Assembly (NCBI GenBank): GCA_016929795.1 | Contig: JAFGIA010000259.1 | Location: 1 to 17,063 of the forward strand | Direction: 5' to 3' | DNA length: 17,063 bases | From: Anaerolineae bacterium | GTDB taxonomy: Bacteria; Chloroflexota; Anaerolineae; JAAYZQ01 | Part shown: positions 6,449 through 11,549 of the stretch, one piece after another | Layout of the letters: every line of letters begins with the position of its first letter | Numbering within the stretch: position 1 is the stretch's first letter | Made by a program: the position numbers and the translations under genes | Notes under the pieces: generated by a model | Database searches by the model: none | Told to the model about the DNA's origin: nothing | What the model saw: only the letters and a program-made list of their open reading frames with translations

Positions 6449-7414
6449 ATGGACAATAAGAATCCGGTCAAAAGGGTGTGGCGGATCCTGATATGGGTTG
6501 CGGTAGTCGCTCTGATGGCGGCCTGTGGCGCGGATCAGAAAGGGGTGACGCCGGACAACCCGGTGATCAAGCTGGGAGTGAACCCCTGGGTGGCGAGTGA
6601 AGCGAATGCGGTTGTGGCCAAGATCATTCTGGAAGAAGAGATGGGTTACGGCGTCGAGATCGTACCGATTGACGAATATGATGAGTGGGATTTGCTGGCC
6701 AAGGGAGATCTCTTTGCCTGCCTGGAGGTGTGGCCCTCGGGCCACGCCGAGAATGTGCAAAAGTATATCCAGGAGGAGCAGTCGGTGGAGGATGGGGGCT
6801 TTCTTGGCCCTGTGGGCAAGATTGCCTGGTACATTCCCTCCTACCTGCTGCGGGAACACCCGGAGCTGTCCACGTGGCAAGGATTCCAAGATCCAAACAA
6901 TGCCGCCCTCTTTGCCGCGGACGAAACGGGACGAGGTCAATTCCTCGCCGGTGATCCCGGCTGGGTGGAATACGACGAGGAGATCATCCGCAACCTGGGT
7001 CTGAACCTGGAGGTGGTGCGTGTTGGTTCGGAAGAAGGGTTGCTGGCCCGGCTGGAAGAGGCCTATGGTCAGCAGAAGCCGATTCTCCTGTACCTGTGGA
7101 CACCCCACTGGGCTCACTCGGTGTACGATCTGGTTCCGGTCGAGCTGCCACCTTATAGCGATGACTGTTATGCCCAAAAGGATCAAGGCGGCGTTGCCTG
7201 CGATTACCCGGCTGATCTGTTGTTCAAGGTGTTTTGGTCGGGAGCCAAGGACTATGCCCCTGATGCCTACCAGTTTCTGCGCAATTTCAATTATACCAAT
7301 CTCGACCAGATTGCCATCCTGGCGGCCATTCAGTTGGATGGCAAGACAGTTGACGAAGCAGCTCGGGAGTGGGTCGAAGAAAACGAGACGGTGTGGCAAG
7401 GCTGGATTCCGTAG
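6449..7414 (+). CDS. OpuAC/glycine-betaine-type solute-binding lipoprotein (E)
   Basis: This 321-residue protein has a signal peptide and a lipobox-like L-M-A-A-C (Cys26). The mature part fits the OpuAC family of quaternary-amine binding proteins (glycine betaine, choline, proline betaine): G-V-N-P-W at 43-47, E-V-W-P-S-G at 93-98, and L-Y-L-W-T-P-H-W at 214-221. Trp47, Trp95 and Trp217 are candidate members of the aromatic cage that holds the cationic head group, and their spacing resembles choline-binding ChoX-type proteins. Cys240 and Cys251 could form a small disulfide loop. It begins 19 bases after sensor D and is followed by the Cache receptor F. No OpuAA or OpuAB-like ATPase or permease is nearby, so it may present a betaine-like ligand to sensor F. 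This is inference; an uncoupled transporter component remains possible. Confidence 0.87.
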   Translation: MDNKNPVKRVWRILIWVAVVALMAACGADQKGVTPDNPVIKLGVNPWVASEANAVVAKIILEEEMGYGVEIVPIDEYDEWDLLAKGDLFACLEVWPSGHAENVQKYIQEEQSVEDGGFLGPVGKIAWYIPSYLLREHPELSTWQGFQDPNNAALFAADETGRGQFLAGDPGWVEYDEEIIRNLGLNLEVVRVGSEEGLLARLEEAYGQQKPILLYLWTPHWAHSVYDLVPVELPPYSDDCYAQKDQGGVACDYPADLLFKVFWSGAKDYAPDAYQFLRNFNYTNLDQIAILAAIQLDGKTVDEAAREWVEENETVWQGWIP

Positions 7415-7440
7415 GATGTGGCAAGCCTAGTAAAATGGCA

Positions 7441-7451
7441 AAGGTGAAAGG
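7441..7451 (+). promoter_or_regulatory. Ribosome binding site favouring ATG 7456 of sensor F
   Basis: AAGGTGAAAGG lies 4 bases upstream of ATG 7456. An in-frame ATG at 7435 has no clear purine-rich element at the right distance. Starting at 7456 gives M-R-I-S-L-R-T-R-L followed by TM1, a usual receptor N-terminus. The 7435 start would add seven residues and cannot be excluded. Confidence 0.5.
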
Positions 7452-7455
7452 TACG

Positions 7456-9765
7456 ATGCGAATTAGTCTTCGGACCCGATTGACGGTCGCCTTTATCGGC
7501 CTGGCGATCCTTCCGCCGCTGCTGATGGGCCTGGTTCTGGCTCAACGGAGCCTTGTGGTCCAGCAACAGCAGGCGCTGGCCTTGCAGGGCGAGGTGGCTC
7601 GGCGTGTTTCCACGGCGGTGGAGGCGTTTGTCCGCGGCCTGGAAGGCGAGTTGCGCATGGCTGTCGAAGTCCAAGGGCTGGGAGAGTTGTCGCTGGCCCA
7701 GCAGGAGGGCAATTTGTCCAAGTTGCTCTCCTACCAGGGCTCTTTTGCCGAGTTGATCCTGCTGGACAGCCAGGGGCGAGAGGAGATCCGCCTGGCCCGG
7801 CTCAAGACGATTTCTCCCGACCAGTTGGGCGATCGTTCCGAGGCGGATGAGTTTGTACTTCCCAGGCAAACGACCAAGACGTATTACAGCCCGGTTCGCT
7901 TTGACCAGGTGTTGGGCGAGCCGCTGATGACCATCGCTGTGCCGATTGTGGTCAGCCCGAGGGTACCCGGGGCGGGCGGCCAGGTGCAGGGGGTTTTGGT
8001 GGCCGATGCCCGGCTCAAGCAGATGTGGGACGTGATCGCCGGCATTCCAGTGGGAGAAGGGGAGAGCGTCTATATCGTTTCTGCGGAGGGGCGGGTCATC
8101 GCCCATCGGAATCCTGCGACGGTGTTGAGAGGCACCCGCTTTGAGGTGCCGGCTGAGGATGGCATCCATCCCGGGCTGGACGAAGGGAGGGTTGTTCTGG
8201 CCACGGAATCGATCCAGTTTGGCGCTCAGGAGCTGCGCGTGGTTGCCGAAAAGGCCACCGCTCAGGCGCTGAATCTGGCGACCAGCACGCTGCTCATTAC
8301 CGGTGTTTTGACGGCGATTGCCCTGGTCATTGCCGTGGGCCTGGGGCTTTTCACTGTCGGGCGCATCGTCCAGCCGGTAGAAGAGCTGGTGGCCACCACG
8401 CAGGCTGTGACGGCTGGCGATCTATCACAACAGATCCGGCTGAGGCGCCGCGACGAGATTGGCCGCCTGGGCGAAGCTTTTAACAGCATGACGACGAGGC
8501 TGCGCGAGACACTGGCCGGCCTGGAGGAGCGGGTGGCTGAACGCACCCACGATGCAGAACGCCGTGCGCTGCAGGTCCAGGCGGCGGCTGAAGTGGGCCG
8601 CGCTGCGGCTTCTATTCGCGACCTGGATGATCTGCTTACCCAGGTGACGCATCTGATCAGCGAGCGGTTTGGGTTTTACCACGCGGGCATCTTTTTGCTC
8701 GACTCGACGGGGGAATATGTCGTGCTGCGTGCGGCCAACAGCCCGGGGGGGCAGCGTATGCTGGCGCGTGGCCACCGGCTGCGGGTGGGGGAGGCGGGCA
8801 TCGTGGGGTATGTGACAGGCCGGAGAGAGTCACGTATCGCACTGAACGTGGGCCAGGATGCGGTGTTTTTCGACAACCCGGATCTGCCCGAAACACGCTC
8901 TGAGATGGCCTTGCCCCTCATGGCTGGCGGGCAGCTTTTGGGGGCTTTGGACGTGCAGAGCAGAGAGGCAGGGGCGTTTTCGGAGGAGGACGTCGACGTA
9001 TTGCGCTTGCTGGCCGACCAGGTGGCGGTGTCCATTGAAAACGCCCAGTTGTTCGCGGAAAGTCAAAGGGCACTGGAGGTGGAGCGGCGTATCTATGGCC
9101 AGCTCAGCCGCGACGCGTGGCGCGAGATCCTCCGCAGCCAGCAGGCAGCAGGGTATCGCTGTAACCGGCAGGGTGTGTATGCGCTGGAGGCGCCCAAGGA
9201 GGGCGCGCCCAAGGAGGGCGGGCCGGGGGATAAAGCCCGGGGGGGCCGGGGGGCCGAGGTCCGTGGGGTAGAGGGCCGCGACCGTTGCGGCGTGCTCGGC
9301 GATCCCAGGGAGGCGGCGCCCGGGGAGGCGGCGCCCAAGGAGAGCGCGCCCAAGGAGGGCGGGACGGCTTCCTGCTTGCTCTTGCCCATCCGGGTTCGCG
9401 ATCAGGTTTTGGGGACGGTGGCATTGCACAAGCCGGAAGAAGCCGGCGCATGGACCGCCGATGAAAGGGCGTTGATGGAGACGCTCACTGACCAATTGAG
9501 CGTGGCCTTGGAAAGCGCACGGCTTTACAGTGATACCCAGCGCCGCGCTGCGCGCGAGCGACTGATTGGCGAGGTGACCGCCCACATGCGCGAGTCGCTG
9601 GACATCGAAACCGTGCTCAAGACCACGGCGAGCGAAATGCGCCAGGTGCTCGATCTGGACAATCTCGTGATTCGCCTGGCACCGCCCGAGAGGGGGCGAG
9701 GATACTCGCCTTCGGGGCCGCCAGAGAGGGACGACGATTCTAGGCCGGCGGGAGAGGGGATGTAA
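7456..9765 (+). CDS. Cache-HAMP-GAF membrane receptor (sensor F)
   Basis: This 769-residue protein (from ATG 7456) has TM1 at 11-29, a large mixed alpha/beta extracytoplasmic region at 32-270 of the double-Cache type (L-L-D-S-Q-G-R-E-E at 102-110; V-Y-I-V-S-A-E-G-R-V-I-A-H at 205-217), TM2 at 277-299 and HAMP at 300-352 with Pro307 and F-N-S-M (342-345). A coiled coil follows, then GAF1 (375-535, N-P-D-L-P-E-T-R-S-E at 474-483), an unusually long hinge (540-637), a half-GAF (638-692) and the tail (702-741). No output domain is present. It follows binding protein E by 41 bases and precedes G by two. The hinge is expanded by a 15-base minisatellite (A-P-K-E-G) and an R1 repeat read here as R-D-R-C. 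The Cache region contains an R2 core, and the C-terminus an R2-like hairpin. Cache domains commonly bind small molecules directly; cooperation with E is inferred. Confidence 0.87.
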   Translation: MRISLRTRLTVAFIGLAILPPLLMGLVLAQRSLVVQQQQALALQGEVARRVSTAVEAFVRGLEGELRMAVEVQGLGELSLAQQEGNLSKLLSYQGSFAELILLDSQGREEIRLARLKTISPDQLGDRSEADEFVLPRQTTKTYYSPVRFDQVLGEPLMTIAVPIVVSPRVPGAGGQVQGVLVADARLKQMWDVIAGIPVGEGESVYIVSAEGRVIAHRNPATVLRGTRFEVPAEDGIHPGLDEGRVVLATESIQFGAQELRVVAEKATAQALNLATSTLLITGVLTAIALVIAVGLGLFTVGRIVQPVEELVATTQAVTAGDLSQQIRLRRRDEIGRLGEAFNSMTTRLRETLAGLEERVAERTHDAERRALQVQAAAEVGRAAASIRDLDDLLTQVTHLISERFGFYHAGIFLLDSTGEYVVLRAANSPGGQRMLARGHRLRVGEAGIVGYVTGRRESRIALNVGQDAVFFDNPDLPETRSEMALPLMAGGQLLGALDVQSREAGAFSEEDVDVLRLLADQVAVSIENAQLFAESQRALEVERRIYGQLSRDAWREILRSQQAAGYRCNRQGVYALEAPKEGAPKEGGPGDKARGGRGAEVRGVEGRDRCGVLGDPREAAPGEAAPKESAPKEGGTASCLLLPIRVRDQVLGTVALHKPEEAGAWTADERALMETLTDQLSVALESARLYSDTQRRAARERLIGEVTAHMRESLDIETVLKTTASEMRQVLDLDNLVIRLAPPERGRGYSPSGPPERDDDSRPAGEGM
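7957..7972 (+). repeat. R2 core in the Cache region of sensor F
   Basis: CCGAGGGTACCCGGGG contains the exact CCGAGGGTAC core (7957-7966) and the palindrome GGGTACCC. It encodes part of S-P-R-V-P-G-A-G-G, a likely loop between strands of the extracytoplasmic domain. Confidence 0.5.
9190..9219 (+). repeat. Two tandem 15-base units, first minisatellite block
   Basis: GCGCCCAAGGAGGGC occurs twice back to back (9190-9204, 9205-9219) and encodes A-P-K-E-G units in the hinge of sensor F. The same unit returns about 100 bases downstream. Confidence 0.7.
9278..9288 (+). repeat. R1 repeat core in the hinge of sensor F
   Basis: Exact GCGACCGTTGC, located between the two minisatellite blocks. It is translated as part of G-R-D-R-C-G, a different reading frame from the A-T-V-A reading in sensors A, D and G. 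Confidence 0.7.
9316..9360 (+). repeat. Three tandem 15-base units, second minisatellite block
   Basis: Units at 9316-9330 (GCGCCCGGGGAGGCG), 9331-9345 (GCGCCCAAGGAGAGC) and 9346-9360 (GCGCCCAAGGAGGGC) are in frame with the first block. The last unit is identical to the units at 9190 and 9205. Confidence 0.65.
9695..9710 (+). repeat. R2-like hairpin in the C-terminal extension of sensor F
   Basis: GGCGAG (9695-9700), loop GATA, CTCGCC (9705-9710). It combines an R3-like stem with an R2-like centre, and lies after the conserved tail near the stop. Confidence 0.5.
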
Positions 9766-9767
9766 CT

Positions 9768-11549
9768 ATGTGGGATCAGATCAAGCGGCTGTTGTCGCCA
9801 CCGGTCTTTGCCGGGGATGAGGACAAGACGCGCACAGCGGTTTTGCTGAACACAATCCTATGGACCTTGATAGCCACAGCCAGTCTCGCTCTCCTCTTTT
9901 TTCTCTTCCTGCCTGGTGGAGCATTGTATCTGCCCCTGGTCGGTGCCTTTGCGCTTGGATACGCCGTCTCGATGTGGTTGATGCGGCGTGGCCGGGTGTC
10001 TGCTGCCAGCCTGTTGTTGCTGGCCAGCATTTGGATCTCGATGGCAGGCGTGTGTCTCTTTTTTGGCGGCACCGAAACGCCGGCCTATTTTGGATTCATG
10101 ATCGTGGTTGTGGCCGCCGGCCTGCTGGTGGGGGGGCGAGCGGCCATCGCCTTTGCCGGGTTGAGCGTGGTCGCCGGACTCGGAATCGCCTGGGCCCAGA
10201 GTGTCAACATGTTACCCGCACAAATCGGCACCACCTTGCCCGTAATCCAATGGGGCGCACTGAGCTTTTTTGTCGCGATCGTGGCCGGCCTGATCAACCT
10301 GGCGTCACGCAGCTTGAATGAGGCGCTCCAACGCGCCCGGCGCACTGCGGCCGAGCTGGAAGAGGAGCGAGCCGGGCTGGAAGCAACCGTGCAAGAGCGC
10401 ACGCGCGACCTGGCGCGCCGGACGCGCTACCTGGAAGCCACCGCCGCCATCGCGCACGAGGCGACCTCTGAGCTCGAGTTGGATGGATTGATGCGCAGTG
10501 TCGCCATCTCGATCAGCCGCCAATTCGGGTTCTATCACACGGGCATCTTTCTCCTGGATGACACGGGAGAGTGGGCCGAATTGAAAGCGGCTTCCAGCGA
10601 AGGCGGGCAAAGGATGCTGGCGCGTGGATATCGCTTGCGCGTGGGACAGGAAGGCCTAGTGGGCCATGTCGCCGGGTATGGCGAGCCACGCATCGCCTTG
10701 GATACGGCCGCAACGGCGACCGTTGCCGCGGGCGCGGGGGAGGATGCAGTGTTCTTTGACAACCCCGATCTGCCTCAGACGCGCTCGGAAGCGGCGCTGC
10801 CTTTGCGCGCGCGCGGGCGAGTGTTGGGCGTGCTGGATGTACAAAGCACCGAGCCGGAAGCTTTTACGCCCGAAGACCTCACCGTGCTGCAGACGCTGGC
10901 CGACCAGGTCGCCACAGCCATTAATAACACCTACCTGTTCCGGCAGGTCGAAGAAAGTGCCGAGGTCGAGCGGCGCGCGTTTGGTGAGCTGATTGGAGAA
11001 AAATGGACGGATCTGCTCCGCGCCCAGGCCGGCCTGGGTTTTGCCAGCAATCGCCAGGCCCTCCTGCCGGCCGGAGAGACGTGGACGCCGCACATGAAAA
11101 GGGCGCTCGAAAGTGGCCAGGTCGAGCGCGGCCAGGATACGGCCCCAACGGTCGGGGCGGCCGTGGCGATCCCGATCAAGGTGCGCGGCCGCGTCATCGG
11201 GGTGATTGATGGCCAAAAGGCCGATGGCAGCGGCCAGTGGACAGAGGAAGAGCTGGCCCTGATGCAGACACTGGCCGAGCAATCGGCCGTGGCGTTAGAA
11301 AGTGCGCGCCTGTACCAGGATTCCCAGCGCCGTGCCGTGCAGGAGCGATTGGTCGGGGACGTGACGGCACGCATGCGGGAGAGCCTGGACACCGACACGG
11401 TGCTGCGCACGGCCATTCGAGAGATCGGGGAGGCCCTGGATCTGGTTGAGGTGGAGGTCTGGATGGGTGCCCGAGGGGGCCCGGGGGGGGCCGAGGGTAC
11501 TCAGGTCGGGGCCCCAACGGTCGGGGGCCCAGAGGGAGGGAGAGGATGA
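9768..11549 (+). CDS. Six-transmembrane GAF-domain sensor protein (sensor G)
   Basis: This 593-residue paralogue of B has the same opening (M-W-D-Q-I-K-R) and a matching A-W-A-Q-S-V-N-M-L-P segment at 141-150. TM helices lie near 24-49, 52-70, 78-99, 107-123, 126-146 and 157-178. They are followed by a coiled coil (183-225), GAF1 (225-392, N-P-D-L-P-Q-T-R-S-E at 332-341), a short hinge, a half-GAF (464-516) and the tail (527-566). No output domain follows. GGAGAGGGGA at 9751-9760 serves ATG 9768, two bases after the stop of F, and its own stop overlaps the H start as ATGA. Both arrangements suggest translational coupling. The GAF1 loop holds an R1 element 30 bases identical to one in the hinge of A. 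The hinge and the Gly-rich C-terminus hold R1 variants with CCCC/GGGG flanks, the latter next to an R2 core. Confidence 0.88.
   Translation: MWDQIKRLLSPPVFAGDEDKTRTAVLLNTILWTLIATASLALLFFLFLPGGALYLPLVGAFALGYAVSMWLMRRGRVSAASLLLLASIWISMAGVCLFFGGTETPAYFGFMIVVVAAGLLVGGRAAIAFAGLSVVAGLGIAWAQSVNMLPAQIGTTLPVIQWGALSFFVAIVAGLINLASRSLNEALQRARRTAAELEEERAGLEATVQERTRDLARRTRYLEATAAIAHEATSELELDGLMRSVAISISRQFGFYHTGIFLLDDTGEWAELKAASSEGGQRMLARGYRLRVGQEGLVGHVAGYGEPRIALDTAATATVAAGAGEDAVFFDNPDLPQTRSEAALPLRARGRVLGVLDVQSTEPEAFTPEDLTVLQTLADQVATAINNTYLFRQVEESAEVERRAFGELIGEKWTDLLRAQAGLGFASNRQALLPAGETWTPHMKRALESGQVERGQDTAPTVGAAVAIPIKVRGRVIGVIDGQKADGSGQWTEEELALMQTLAEQSAVALESARLYQDSQRRAVQERLVGDVTARMRESLDTDTVLRTAIREIGEALDLVEVEVWMGARGGPGGAEGTQVGAPTVGGPEGGRG
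10709..10738 (+). repeat. R1 repeat in the GAF1 loop of sensor G
   Basis: Identical over 30 bases to 998-1027 in sensor A, but at a different structural site: GAF1 loop here, hinge there. It contains GCAACGGCGACCGTTGC (10710-10726), near-palindromic, and reads A-T-A-T-V-A-A-G-A-G. Confidence 0.8.
11141..11158 (+). repeat. R1 variant with GCCCC/GGGGC stem in the hinge of sensor G
   Basis: GCCCC (11142-11146), loop AACGGTC, GGGGC (11154-11158). The AACGGTC centre is shared with R1 while the arms have changed on both sides so that pairing is kept. The same variant recurs at 11511-11527. Confidence 0.6.
11491..11530 (+). repeat. R2 core and R1 variant side by side at the 3' end of sensor G
   Basis: The CCGAGGGTAC core (11491-11500) is followed by GGCCCCAACGGTCGGGG (11511-11527), the variant also seen at 11142-11157. 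Both lie in the Gly-rich C-terminal extension, immediately before the ribosome binding site of sensor H. Confidence 0.6.

Noticed and set aside
3346..7414. ABC uptake operon
   Set aside because: Two binding proteins are present, but no permease or ATPase gene is found anywhere in the window.
4396..9765. Chemoreceptors (MCP) or histidine kinases for D and F
   Set aside because: TM-sensor-TM-HAMP looks similar, but the chemotaxis signalling tip and the kinase H, N and G boxes are absent; GAF domains follow instead.
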